A DNA stretch of 63,486 nucleotides from positions 338,338-401,823 of the forward strand of contig KL197718.1 of the NCBI GenBank assembly GCA_000697665.1, written 5' to 3'. Positions 44,550 to 57,150 of this stretch are shown here, one piece after another. The number at the start of each line of letters is the position of its first letter. Position 1 is the stretch's first letter. Under the pieces are notes generated by a model that was given only the letters and a program-made list of their open reading frames with translations, had not been told where the DNA came from and made no database searches. This stretch comes from Jaapia argillacea MUCL 33604 (taxonomy: Eukaryota > Basidiomycota > Agaricomycetes > Jaapiales > Jaapiaceae). Both the position numbers and the translations under genes were made by a program.

Positions 44550-45375
44550 TGTTGAGATATGAGCTGATGAGAAACAAGCTTGACGATGAGGCTCTTTATA
44601 CTCCCTGGATGGATAGATCATATCATTCAGTATGATACCTTCGTAGGATGAGGCATTGAGGCGCAACTTGCCTCACGCTGACAATAATCATGGTTGGAAC
44701 CGAGCCATTTGGCGTACCATGGAGCTACTGTTCCATGCGGAGCCACGGGAAGACCTCCCGCGAATGCGGATTTTGGCTCATCGGCGTCCATGATGTGAAA
44801 CAGGCACCCCAAGCGAGATGCTGCGATACTGTAGAACAATGTCGGGACAAGAAAGGTAAACTCCAGTAATATGGAGAGGAATAGAAAGGATGGCGATTCG
44901 ATTGGCGCCAATTGTGAGATGTCCACAGTCATACATGGATAAACATTCTCCACTGCGGTGTATAGCAGGATATACCGCAAGAGTCTGTTGAGGAATCTGA
45001 ATCAGATAGTCTCGTCGGATCAGACGGCAAAAACACACTGACATTGCAAGATGGAGGAGACGATATGAAGTGATTATCGTCGCTTAGCGAAGTCATAATA
45101 TCAAGCTCGAGCGGGATGTCAGGTCGCACCAACTAGTCCAGTCGACCCTGAGTGCTTACAGTGCCCACCATGGTCCGTGAGATGAGAAAGTACGAGTAGT
45201 ACTACAAATCAAGGTCCAGGAACACCGTCTGCTTGCCCTAGTCGCGCCAAGTCAACAGCTGTGTTGGTGGGCATTACTCGTCGACGACTCAATACACTAC
45301 ATACCATCGGACGCGGAGTGGAGGCAAGAAACATTCTGTTACCTTCCCACGCCTGATCCTTCTGATCCCACAATC

Positions 45376-45709
45376 ATGTTTCGAAATCTATGCTTCCACT
45401 GAATCCTAACCAGTCAGTTCTGGCATGTATGGAATGTAGTACCATCTTTCACGGGCGCCTGTACTGGGGATTTCACTCCAGTACATATCACCCGACTTAC
45501 ACCTTCGCCGGGTGGAAATGCAACCTTTACGCATATCCACCAACCAGAAAATGAATTGTCTCTAGCCCTTGAGACAGGCGAACACAACAGAACAGGACCC
45601 TCAGCATCAAATTTTGAGATTCTATCAAATAGCTCACACAATAAATATATGCCCAACAACATACACACCAACCACCATAGTCTATAGAAGAAATATCCCA
45701 CTCCACTCC
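45376..45709. other. Short intergenic stretch
   Basis: Lies between the end of copy B and the EOS1-like gene. No gene is seen. Confidence 0.5.
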
Positions 45710-47871
45710 TCAACACCCCCAAACTTCACCCTGCAACACTCCAACCCAAGCCATAACAAAATAAACCACACCAGCCGGTAACGCACACTTGACCCCAATC
45801 TCTCCCCAATCCAACCTCCTATCACCCACTCCAGCAACCCCTAATCTCCGTTCCCACCGACCACCAGAACGAGGACGCGCAGTAGTCCCATTCGCACTGG
45901 CGTGTATCCGATCATGAGAGTGTGAAAGAGGGTGTTCGCGAGGATGTGAGGTTGAATGCGATTGACCATCATGGACGGCCTCCAAATTGCTCGTCACCCA
46001 GAGTTGGACCGCCTTGCTGATACTTGTACATGTCCCAATAACGCACCAACAAACCAACGGTCTCTTACCAACATCCAACACCACCAAAGTGAAATGTGTC
46101 GCGGGCCAGCATATAGCCTGGAGTCCCAAAAGACGAATGAGGGTAGGGAGGGGAGTGTAATATGTTCGCCAACGAGAGAGGAGACCGGTCGTGAGGGAGA
46201 GGTGTTGATACCCCGTCAAAATCGACTGCAAGAGATAGGTTAGTTACGAATCAACGTGATAGGCCAGATGATGACACACCCATAGAGCAGCGACACCATA
46301 CTCGACGCCATCTCTCCTGCCCGCTCCCGTCGCGGTAAACCCAAATTCACCTACACCTCCCACTTGACCGCCGCCACCAAAGAAGCACCACCAAAGCCCC
46401 CACAGATTCCATAAGGTACCGAAAACGGCCGGAACGATGCTCAACCAACGGGAAATCTCGAATAATAGTTGTAGTAGCGCAGCTTCAGAGTCAAAGAGGG
46501 ATGAATAGGAGTAGGAGGGTGGTGCATGAATTCGGGATGTTGGTAGGTGATGAGGCTGAAGGAGGAAGTATAAGCTGTTGTTCCAAGGGAGAAGAGGGAC
46601 GGAAGGAAATGCGGAGAAGTATATATGAGCGATTGGCCACCCCCTTAAGAGAAGCGCGCATATAGCCAGTGCCGCATGCATATAGCCACCCCGAAGAACA
46701 AAAAAAAACGCGAAACGAAAACACTCACCGGTTCGTCAGCTTCGGTCTCCGTCTCACCCGCCCCCAGCACCCCTGGCGTTGTCGAGATACACTTCGGTAC
46801 CACTTCCCTCTCCCCCTCCCGGCTCTCCCTGTCTCGTTCCCGCTCACGACTTGCATCTCTCACAGCTGCACTTCCAAATGCCCGCGGCCTCAACCCAGCT
46901 GCCCCCATCCCAGCCAAAATGCCCGAACTCGCATTAGGGATGGGAACCGAACCCGAAATGTTACTGAAACTCCCAGATCTCGAGTTACTGAGGCTCTTGC
47001 TCTTCCTCGTCGCCTTCGTTTGGTGTTGGTAATGGGGTGGACATGATGGGAGATATTGTTGTGGTTGACCATAACCCTGCGGATGTCTGGTATAGATCAT
47101 CCCGTCTTCGTCTTCGTCCTCTTCAGAGTCGAAGTGGTTCTGTGGCATTGGTGGCGAATATGTATGCGGGAGAGGGTAGGGGCGTGAAAACGAATTTGGG
47201 TAAGCGAAGGGGTTGAAAGCTGGATATTGTAGCCAGTTTCCGCCTGTGTTCAAAGGAGTACTGTTTGTTGACGAGGCTGAAAGAGGAGGCGGGTGGTGTA
47301 ATAAGGGTGAGGAGAGAGATTTCTTGGGGACGAAGTTACGAACGCGATTCGGCGTGGGTACGACGGAAGAAGGCAACGGAGGCACTGGGGGTACCGGTTC
47401 AGTCGGTGTAAAGAGAAAGGTGGAGGAGTGTGGAAGTGAAGGTGTGAATGACGATGAGCGAGTTCGAGTACGCGCTCGAGTACGATTTGGCTTAGCTCCG
47501 GAGGTTGATGCAATGGAACTCGAACTAGGGGTGCGTCGGGACGGTAGCGGCGGGGGGCTATCTTCTGAGCTGGAAGCTGCTGGTGTATGCGCCGTGCTAC
47601 TCTTTCTGGGAGGTCGGGCCCGATGCTTCGGCGGCAGTTGCGGCAATTCAGTGAGAAGCGGCGTCGGTACGCAGGAAGATAAGTTCGGGTACGAAGCCGA
47701 CGAGACGGCGACAGCGTAAGATGGTGGCGGTGACACAGGCCTACTGGCGGTTGTGTTAGCGCTGATGATGGGGTTGAGCGGGGTAAACGAGGGGAACGGC
47801 CTGGCGCTTGAGGGGCTAGAGGTGGCCCTCGACCGATAGCCGGTTCTCGTACTGGTGGTCACAGAGGACAT
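45710..47871 (-). CDS. EOS1-family membrane protein (N-glycosylation/stress)
   Basis: Three exons join in phase (47871-46729, 46555-46280, 46225-45710; 644 aa). The first exon encodes a long Ser/Pro/Arg-rich, probably disordered region with an acidic patch, DSEEDEDEDG. The second and third encode a multi-membrane-span domain with EISRWLSIVPAVFGTLWNLW, ILTGYQHLSLTTGLLSRW and LLGLQAICWPATHFTLVVLD, the hallmark of the EOS1 family, ER membrane proteins linked in yeast to N-glycosylation and oxidative stress tolerance. The Met at 47871 was chosen because the upstream frame holds non-conserved leader-like sequence. A C-terminal hydrophobic segment is also present. Confidence 0.82.
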
Positions 47872-50800
47872 GGTTAGAGGTCGAGGGAGAAAGGAAAGGA
47901 AAGAAAGACCGACTGGATATATATCTAGGTTCACCCGTGCCGACGAGGCTTGGAGAGATAAGACCGATGCACAATTGCAGGATGACGTTCTCTCGTCAAA
48001 TTGGAATATCCCTGAATCAGAATAAAACGAGGATTCCCAATCTGAAAGAAACAGCGCAGAAACCATCAATTCTCCCTGAATAGAAATGGCCAAATCTCAG
48101 AATGTGAAATCCAGATCAGCAAGGACATACCCAGTGAGGAACAGAACCAACGCAGCGTCGAATCTTGGGTGATCAACTCCGTCCCATTCAGTCGTATCGG
48201 CCAACAACACGTTCTGTCACACAATCCCTTTGCATGTCACAGGAAATTCGTTTTCCGCATTCGTGACTTCGGTGCCGAGTGGCTTTAGACTTTTCCCTCG
48301 CATCCCAATTGGCCCAATATATTTTATCTCCCCTGCTACCCTCGAAAACCTGCACTCCATCGGCCTGAACCCGCCCCGCCTTTCCATTCTCTTGTTAGGG
48401 GCCCTGCTCGATCAAGGTTGCGCCTCCACACTAAGGCTCGCGTTGTTACAAATTCTGCTTCTTGATGGGGGGCTCGCGATCCAGATTGTAGAAGCCACTT
48501 ACGTCGTGTCTCTCTATAGTTATCCCTGGCCACACCCTCGTTCCTTGACTCGCGACACATCGGCGCCCAACTATCATCGTTCAGCTCCCTTTGAAGAAGG
48601 GATTGCCTTGCCACTATTGGCACATTCGTCGGTCGTTATCCACGCCATGCAATTTTCCATCGATATCGCATCCTTTATAATGCTCAGTGTTTTACGGCGT
48701 ACAGCACGTTCATTGATATGGAGCATGGCGTGTGCTCGCGGTTTCACGTTTCTATTCAGTCGAAAACAACCTCCGATAATCTCCATGATCTGCATTGGAG
48801 CTCCGAGCGCAAGGCGGGCTATACCATAAACATTAAAAGGTTCAATAATCTATATCTCTCTGTATCTAGTGCACCGCCAGCTGGTACTTCTTTTCCCGAC
48901 GGCATCAATCTGTCATACCCTATTTTGCTTCCGCAACGGTGCCAATGTTGATATCTGTACGTCCCATCAACGAACTCTCTTTGATCCTTATCTCCTCCAC
49001 TTTCGAAAAGACTCAGAATCGGAAAGATAGAACCCCGCCTTCCTCTTCTGCAATTGAGTAGACAGGCACTCGAATGCTCATCGCGCAATTATCGCGAGGC
49101 TTCACGATATCTACCGACCCCTTGCAGCCATGGAGCACAATCAAAGCCGAACCGGGAATCTACATGGATAGCCCTACGGTGATGGTCTTTTCCCCTTGCG
49201 ATGATGACGGGTTTGACCTTCATGGCCGAATCAGCCCGCCCCGCCCAAAGGGCACTCACCCACACTACGCACGGCATCCAATCAATCCGTGCTCAGGTCC
49301 CCGATCGTGTTCGGACTGATAATATCTACCGGTACCTCCACGAAACCCATCCACCATCTCGGCCATTCGAATTCGAAGCAAATCAACGAACTAGAAGTGG
49401 AGTTCTGGGATTGCGATGATGACGGCTTTTCGCTACTGTTCCTACGGGTCGCGGCCGCCAATTGGAGTTTTCGTGGACCTTGGCAGTGAGCGCAGTCTTG
49501 GGCTACTAGTGGCTTATATGTATAGAGAGGTACAAGTGCTTCTCGCCCATGAAAGTTGTCGCCGAGATGGGTATCAACCCAACTTGGCCAGTCAATCTCG
49601 TCACTCCCAGTTTGGTCAATAAGTCCATCTTGCTATCCACTGGGAGTTCTCAGACCTGAGATTGCGCGCGTTTTAATCAAGGATATGTTGGGATCTATCT
49701 CCAAAAAAATGGTTCTTACCCTCGGGCACTGGGCACGCAAACTTCTCGTCTCGTCTTGATTCTGTGTACCTGATCAGTTGGCGTTCCTTGTCTCCGTCTT
49801 TCTGTTTCTTCTTCTTCGAGTATCATCTGGATCGACTTTGTATTCAGTACCGGCAGACGCTTCCGACTCTCCTGATGACAAGATCTTCTTCCACGAATTT
49901 CCGCTGAATCATTATCTCTCGCTTCTCTTAGGCGCCCCTACAATCTCCAATGCATTCCAGTAGGCTTCTGCGCCACCAACCCTTCTTACCTCCCACTCAC
50001 TCCATACCGGTTCAAGCATTCTGGAACCCCTCAGTAATCTGGACGCAGGAAGCCCATAGGCTAGGGTTGAATTGGAGCACCGTTGCATGGCATTATTACT
50101 GTCTGCGGGTTCGCTTTTGACACGCCCCCTCGCCGTTGTTATCTTTACCTCCTTTCCCTTGTGTTCGAGGTAAGTAAGCCAACTCCAACTCCATTTCCAC
50201 GTCTGATATGGATTCTGATGTGATGACAAGCAAAGTTGCTGATATGATGATAGACAGAATACGTCCGATCGTTGTTGCAATCATGGCGCTCAGGGTCCTT
50301 GGCTTCGTGCGAGCGCTGTACCTCCATTTCGTCCTTGTCTCTTTTGAGGTGATGTAATCTGCGCTATCGTTTATCATCTTATCTCCTCGAATTGTCAGCG
50401 TAGCCTCCCTGTTCAGACAAGAAAAGATAAGTTGGTGGCCGAGGAAGGACACATCTGTCCGACATACATGGATTTACGTCCTCGTCGGAGTCCTTCAAAC
50501 TGCGACGAAGTTCTTGCCTGCAACACAACAATCCAGGTCGCCGTTGCAATGGCGAAGTACTCTTGTCATATTGTCACCTTTGACCGGTAGTTGTTCGTCG
50601 AGCGCATGAACGCGTGAATATCAAGGTTAAGTTGATCGACACACCTTGACCTCATTTATCAGCGTTCATCTATCTCTATCAGCTCATCCCAATATAGTTC
50701 AACCTCAACCACACGAGAATCGCAGAAGGACGAAACGTGGTCAAGGCCATCAAGAACCCCTCCATAGTTTGTTATATTTGGCCTCGATGGGCCTCTGCGT

Positions 50801-52460
50801 TGGCTTCGAACAAGTATACTTGGGAAGTTGAGGGTGGGTATATGTTGATTGGTATCAGAAAACGTGTATTTATTGTTGGATCGGGGTGCACAGTATGTTG
50901 GACAGGACCTCTCACTCCACCTACTCGTCTGATTATACACCAGCGTCTAGTATTTCAGGCTGGGAGCCCGTCTCCCTTTCGAACATTCTGCGGTTTGACC
51001 TTCGTTTATCCATTCATTCCATGCGAAGAGGCAGTATTACAGGGGAGGGAACAGACTCAACTTCAGTGCGTTGTGCCTATTCTAGTCCGCCTTACGTTAA
51101 TCATTCCAGATGAGAGAACATGCGAGGGTTTGTGGTCGGGTGGTAAACCGGATGAACGTTGGCGCCTTTCTTGCGGTTGGTAACTTTCATATTCGCTGAG
51201 AAGTTACCATCTGATATTGCTTCTCGTTATTCATTCTTCAGCACTTTTGTTGAGAAGCGCACATGCTGCCGAGGGCACAACTTTACTTATACCTAATGTT
51301 CAAATCTTGCCCTCTTTCATATGAACAAGTGAAGCCTGGACCAGCTCTCCCAACATGGCTAGTGGCAGTTCTTCCGCCTCTCCTCTTCCGCTGTCAATGA
51401 CGGTACACCGTAAACGGCGACCACCACCCGGTATCTGGCGCAACAGAAGCCAGATATGACAGCATTGGCCGCCGGAGATTGAGTGCTTGGTTGGATATCC
51501 TTGCTGGAGCACAGCTGTAGCTCCTCAGCGACTCCTCGGGCGTTATCAGTTTCTCCCATACCTTGCGGGCGCCGTTCTGTGAGCTCTCCTCGCCCATCGT
51601 TGATGGGGTGGTGGATCCTGATACGATCTCACCAGTTGCTAAATATACGAACCACAAAAGGATCGTCACTCCCAACCCCCGATAATTCGACAAAGCTACT
51701 CTCAATATTCGTGGGATGGCTGGAACGATGATGTCGTCAATCACCATCGCGTTCTTGGGAGACAACATCCCCAGAGTGTTCCTTCCCGAGCTCAGCGTTC
51801 AAGTAGTTGTTGGAGGTCCCTCAATCGCCCCATGTCCTCCAGCGCTATCGACCTCCGGCTTCACTACACAGAACGATCATGATCAACTTTTCCCAATCAC
51901 CGTCGATACATCGTGGATCCCCCGCTTTCGATTCTTCCCACGTCCGCGAACTTGAACAGCTGCCTAATTTGATCATCTTTGCCCTGGTTCTCAGACAGCG
52001 TCGCTCGTTCTATTCGGCTCACTTATCGTCGATCTGCTATACACTCCCTTTGTTTTGTCGTGGCTGTGGCTATACGCCCGTCATCGTCGATCTCGATGAA
52101 CCGAAACCACTTCCTTTCGGTTCCGTACACGGTTGTCTGTCAAATCCACGGAAGTTCCTTGAAACCCTGGCACATTCTTGTCCTTTCTCATTCACCACCA
52201 ATCGTTGAGCATACGAGTAAATGATATTCGTCCAGGTAGAACCAGATTCTGTTGACAACGAAACGTCTGCCAGTTTGTTTACAAGTTCCTTACATCTGGC
52301 GATAAGGATATCGATACGTTAGAGACACCTCCATTGTCACCTCTCGATGAGAAGCTTAGAATCTGATGCCCGTCAGGACGAAATATAGGATGTACATTGC
52401 AGATCATTATAATTACAGGAACGAGCAAGCACAGTGGATCTCAGTGAGAAAGTCCGATCC
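47872..52460. other. 4.6-kb stretch without a recognised gene
   Basis: GC- and CpG-richer than the transposon region. Open frames reach 199 codons on the plus strand (48230-48829), 148 codons (50737-51183) and 124 codons on the minus strand (51394-51768, with one hydrophobic segment, LGVTILLWFVYLATG). None shows a familiar motif or a clear splice-linked partner. It may hold an unrecognised or decayed gene as well as the promoter of the EOS1-like gene. Confidence 0.35.
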
Positions 52461-55400
52461 TTAAATGTAGAACATACTCTCTCGCAAATCTGGGTGGATC
52501 CCCTCACCCCATACCTTGACTGCGTCGTCGAACACCCTCTTCTTCTCTTCATCCCTATCTCGCTTCCCACCTGCACTCGACGCCTTGTCTCCGGCGTTCA
52601 AGAAGTCATTTATGTAGAACCGCCCCCTCTCGCAAGCCAGATCAGCGTAGTAAGCCGGGGGTACCAAACTCACTGCCTTGGTCGCCCTCGCGTATAGGTA
52701 GCTCAGCGTGTGCGTGCCTTGTTGCAGAGGGTCGGCACCAAACCGATTTTCGTCGTAGATGACAGTATAGTGGGTAGACTTAACGTTGCCTTGCAGACCG
52801 GCGTGAGCCTGAAGGTAGAAGTCGAAGAGAAACGGGTCAGTGATGCCTTTATCAACGATGGTGCCCGGTCTGGTGTTCCCATTCCTGTCAGCATTCTGGG
52901 AGTTCGTCGCATAGAGTCTCGCATGATGTCGTTTCCCGCAAATAATGATGGTGAGTTTCGGAGAATACTGTGTCTGGGCGCTGACGCGACTGAATGCGTC
53001 CTTTATTTTAGGCAACTCTTCAGTGTTGACGAGGTCGAATTGTCCCTGAAAAACCACATAAATAGTGAGTTGGAGGATAACATGGAACCTTGGATCGGAT
53101 ACCAACCTCCGAGACTCCATCGCGGAATATGATCACTCTTTCAGGAAGAGTACGGTTCTTCTTCTGGTAAAGCAGCAACCGTTCCACCATCATCTCTTTG
53201 AGGTCCTGTATCATCTTGAATTGGGGGTAGATGTTACGACAACGCAATGCCTCCAGAACCATGACAACTTACCTCCTCCTTGGACAGCTGGGGTCTCATG
53301 CTCGCCGGATATTGCACAAATTTGTCGTCCATATTGGCAACGACCGCAGCTACCGAGGGAGTTCCTTCAATACTCTTGGGTCCAGGGTGCGTAACGTCCA
53401 TCCCAACCAACATTGTCTTCTTCTGACGCAACCACCTCATCGCCTCATCGTCCAGCAAGTGATTCGACCCCCCAAGTTTGGCGTTCACCTTCAACGCGAC
53501 GTTGGAGAAGTACTGATCCTGGCCATCCGGCTTCATTGCTTTGGACAAGAGCATATGGACGGTATGTATCCCTAGTACGACGTCCCCAAGTCGTTTAATC
53601 CCAGGATAGATAAAGTTGTCCCGTCCGTTGAGTAACACGAGAATAAAGCTTGGCTTTCGTGAGCCTTCGAGCGCCTTCTGAATGGTCTGTTTGATCATGG
53701 CGATAGCTCCACTCCTGTTCGGGTCCTGACGAGCAGGTGGGAGCTGAGGAGTGACAAGGAGTTTCGGAAGGCTTGGTGGTACCGCCATGCCGGCGGATTG
53801 GCACTTCCTTGCGAAACCCTGCACGAACGACTTCAGGCTCTCATCCGGTCTCTTGAACATGTCCTTTCCATCTCGCACCACCAAAACCCACCATTCACCC
53901 AGATTTCCTCTGGAATGAAATTTCACGTCAAGGATATTCCAGCTTGCATTATTCGGTCTGGCATTTCCGGACTTGTATGATAGACGAGGGGGAGGGAGTT
54001 CGCGTCCTGGGATGGTGGCCATTTCATTCGATACGGCGATGCCGAAGGCGGCCGTGAGAGATTGGGAGGGTGTGTGGCCGAGGATCGGTAACCCCTGATT
54101 GACAATGGCGTGGGCATTTACCGCGGGGGGGTTGCATGCGTATCTGATCACCCGCGCTGTCTCTGCATCGTTGAGCTTCCCATAGGCCTGTCCAAGCTCG
54201 ATCTCGCAGACCTCAGCCGGGAGAAATATTGGCTTCTCTCGATTTGCGCTGACGTTGACGACGGGCAAGTCCGTCGCATGAGCCAGTGTGATGTTGTATT
54301 CTTATCAGACGAAATAAGCAGTCGTCTCGAGCTGACCAAGACAAAACTTACTGCGTTTAAAGAACTCCTCCACTGAAATCTCCTCCTTGTACTCTTCACA
54401 ATAAAATGTCGTCTGTCTGGCCGTTATACCCGTTGGCATGACCTTGTGCATTGGCTTCTTCATCTTGTATCCTAAATGCTTCGTCGTTACCTTGAGACCT
54501 CTCGAGAACGAATCAGGCATTCCTCCAGTGTGTTGATTGAAAGCCAACATGACCTGCGCAAGGTTCCCAGGCATATAAAAGGCCGTCATGGCGACATTCA
54601 CATTCACCATAAGCTGCTTATATGTCGGCCGAACAGACGTGAAAAATCCCTTCCACGCCTCGACTCCGAGGCCGAGTTGGAACTTTTCGGTCTCTGAGTT
54701 TCCGGGGATGAAGTATCGATCTTTGCCGACCCGCATCCCAGCACGAGATGGGTGTTGCTGAAGGACAAGGTTGAGGGCGGATATGAGGGGCAAGGGGTCT
54801 GTACCGCGGAACTGGGGATGTCCTTCCATATATCTATGCATATGAAGCGTCAGCGAGGTACTTGCTTCAGGATGCACCAGACACTCACTGGATTAAATCA
54901 TTTGTATCAAGCTTCCTACTCAAGATGAGCTCGACTGTATACTCCTTCGCCCCAGGCCTCGGGCGTTCCTCTCCATCTTCATAGAATAGGAATTTGAACG
55001 TCAATGGCTGAGGGAGTTCCTTGGCCGAAACGAGACGTTCGCCTCTGTCGTGAGCAATATAACTTGCATGCGCCTGATAAGAAGCTGTCTGCTCGAGGAT
55101 GTCGAATACCCGGCGCTTGGCGCCCCCGACAGGCTTGGGGGTGATTGCGATCAGGTAGTCATAAATGGTACCCTTGGGTAATTTGACCGGGAAGAAGTTG
55201 GCGCGGAGAGTGATGGGGGCACCCAAAGTACCGAACCCCGGTCGAAGAGGTCGTTTATCGGATATTTCCAATTTTTTGAAGGCGTCGACTAGCTGATTGG
55301 AAGTTGATAGACGAGTATCGACTACTGCAGGGATATTCGCAGCGAAGATGCCTGGCGGGTCACCTCGAGGTCCTCCTCGTTGCGCTCCACCACCACCTCG

Positions 55401-55739
55401 ACCCCCCTCACCGCGGCCACGGAATCCACGAACCCCGCCTCCAAGACTTCCTGAAGCCGAGCTCGGTGCAGGGCCGGCTCGTCCTCCTCGTCCTCCACCT
55501 CTGTCGCCGGTAGGGACAAAGATACCTCCCCCGCTGTCGCCGGCAGGAGCAAAGCCGCCTCTGCCTCTGTCGCCGCCTCGACCCCCACCTCCCCCTCGCC
55601 CTCCACCCCCACCACGTCCCCCACCACGTCCTCCACCTCGCTGACCGGAACCTTGGCTGCTCATACTTGATGGTTGTGATTTGAGAGAGGGTGTGACTTG
55701 ACTGCGGGGGCGCGGCTTTGGGGCCTTTGGAAGCCTCAT
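52461..55739 (-). CDS. Argonaute protein (RNA silencing effector)
   Basis: Five exons join in phase (55739-54889, 54833-54352, 54300-53273, 53214-53107, 53045-52461), 1017 aa from this start; a Met at 55664 is an alternative. The N-terminus is a long Gly/Arg-rich RGG tract, followed by the N domain, PAZ region and PIWI. The catalytic DEDH set is visible: Asp in VGMDVTHPGP, the Glu finger region RPQLSKEE, Asp in IIFRDGVSE, His in KSTHYTVI. It also has the MID-like VSANREKPIFLPAEVCEI and an aromatic C-terminus, ESMFYI. It binds small RNAs and should be a slicer in quelling-type silencing, probably against the retroelements nearby. Confidence 0.95.
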
Positions 55740-56261
55740 CTTTGGGACGAAGCGAAGCGCCCGATACTTCCGGTGGACTTCGGTTTGGAGCTGTGAAGCA
55801 ATGCTCGAGTCACCACGTTCCTCTCAGGAAGTGAATCGTCGTGAGAGGAATGCGGTGATTCATGCAAACTCGTGGCGAGAGTTTAACTTGGACGGTGCAT
55901 ACAAAAAAGGATGAAAAGGGGTCCATATCTGAAGCGAAATGCAACAAAGATTTCCCGCCTACTCGACGGAGACAGAACGCAGGGCCAACAGCGACCTTGA
56001 GAACCGCCTGCCGCACTGCCGTTACAACAGTACAGCAGATTGCTTTCAATGTTCTCATTCTACCGTCTCCGCTCAAACCAAGAACCAGCTATCGAGAGTC
56101 AATGATGGAGTCCAGATGAAGTAAGGTCTTTACAGTCCGCTGGACCAATCGCGAGACCATTGCTGAACTAAAAGTTCGCACGATTCAAAGATCTTGGCCA
56201 TCGTCCTGGTTCAGCTTAATCCTCCTCCGTAAGTACCTGGCGACATTTGGGCGAAATTATG
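55740..56261. other. Intergenic region upstream of Argonaute
   Basis: Divergent spacer between the Argonaute gene (-) and the decayed SigF-like copy (+). It probably holds the Argonaute promoter. No clear TATA box is seen. Confidence 0.5.
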
Positions 56262-56943
56262 GAAAACCCACCAAGAGACTAGAAAAAATCATCAAACTCC
56301 TCGTCAAAGGACCGCTCTCCTGAGGTGCAAAAGGCTACCACTTGATAGAAAAGTATTCTCCAAAGCCTTTCACAAAAGCATCTTCCCACTCAGGCGGGTG
56401 CTCGCTGCAGGTGTTTTACCCCTGATACGGAATGCCGACGCATGATTTTTCGGGTGCCTGGTGGTCCATATTTCGCGATGCCATTGTCGGGATTTTCAGG
56501 TATGCTGGACAGTCTATAATCTATAATCCAGATGAAATGATTTTGATGACAGACGCGACTCAGCACTTCGACGTTAGGATCAGCCCTTTCAAACCAACAC
56601 CAACGCAGTCAGATTTAGCGTATGCCTCCGCGTTGATTGAACTCGCGATAAGTAACTTGATCACTCGACTTCAACCCAGTGAAGAAGAAGAATCTCATCG
56701 CAAGAAGATTTCTTCCGTCCTGACGTACGTCCAATATCCATGATACATCCCTGTTCTCTGGTTGACGCTTGTGCAAGATTTCTACAATTATCTCGTTCCG
56801 CCATTTTTGCTACTGGTTAGGCTTTTCCTGACTAGCGGCGGTAGTAAGCAACATCAGGGCCGAAATCCTTCACACTGTTGGTGTTTGGACCTCAGGCCTC
56901 AGGAGCAGTCGCGAACCAAAACACTTGAAAGCCGCTTCTGGAA
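56262..56943 (+). pseudogene. Decayed SigF/NTF2-like gene copy
   Basis: Parts match the intact neighbour at 57151-57996: RLEKIIKLLVKG against EIERVIKLLVEA, an s-CTGAGGT block, VFYPDTE, and DAIVGIFR against EDIVGIFQ, in the same order and spacing. Stops and frame changes break it and no continuous product can be assembled. It is a tandem duplicate in decay. Confidence 0.65.
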
Positions 56944-57150
56944 AACAGAAGTCAGACTCGCAGATACTTATGTAGTGTTGTATTTCTGTGTGCGTTCTTA
57001 CCCCGTTGACCAAACGACTTCGAATTTGATATGACGTCATGCGTATTCACGTGTTCTACGCGCCCGTATAAATGAGCTCGAAGTCAACCCCAAGTGAACC
57101 TTGGATCTCCCCAACGTCCTTTCCTCCCAACGACCCGCCAGAAATAAACA

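Larger units (their letters stand above)
39313..45375. repeat. Segmental duplication copy B, CpG-rich, with a 2.7-kb insert
   Basis: Aligns to copy A, 22468-34541. It carries the intact P450 and, between 39571 and 42273, an insertion absent from copy A. It lacks element 3. Confidence 0.92.

Noticed and set aside
46669-47719. Plus-strand frames within the EOS1-like gene
   Set aside because: Antisense shadows of the Ser/Pro-rich first exon; no motifs.
48230-48829. 199-codon plus-strand open frame upstream of the EOS1-like gene
   Set aside because: No recognised motif and unusual composition; CpG-rich DNA gives long chance frames here. Kept only as a remark on the stretch.
55297-55644. Plus-strand proline/arginine-rich frame opposite the Argonaute N-terminus
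   Set aside because: Antisense reading of the Gly/Arg repeat tract of the Argonaute gene.
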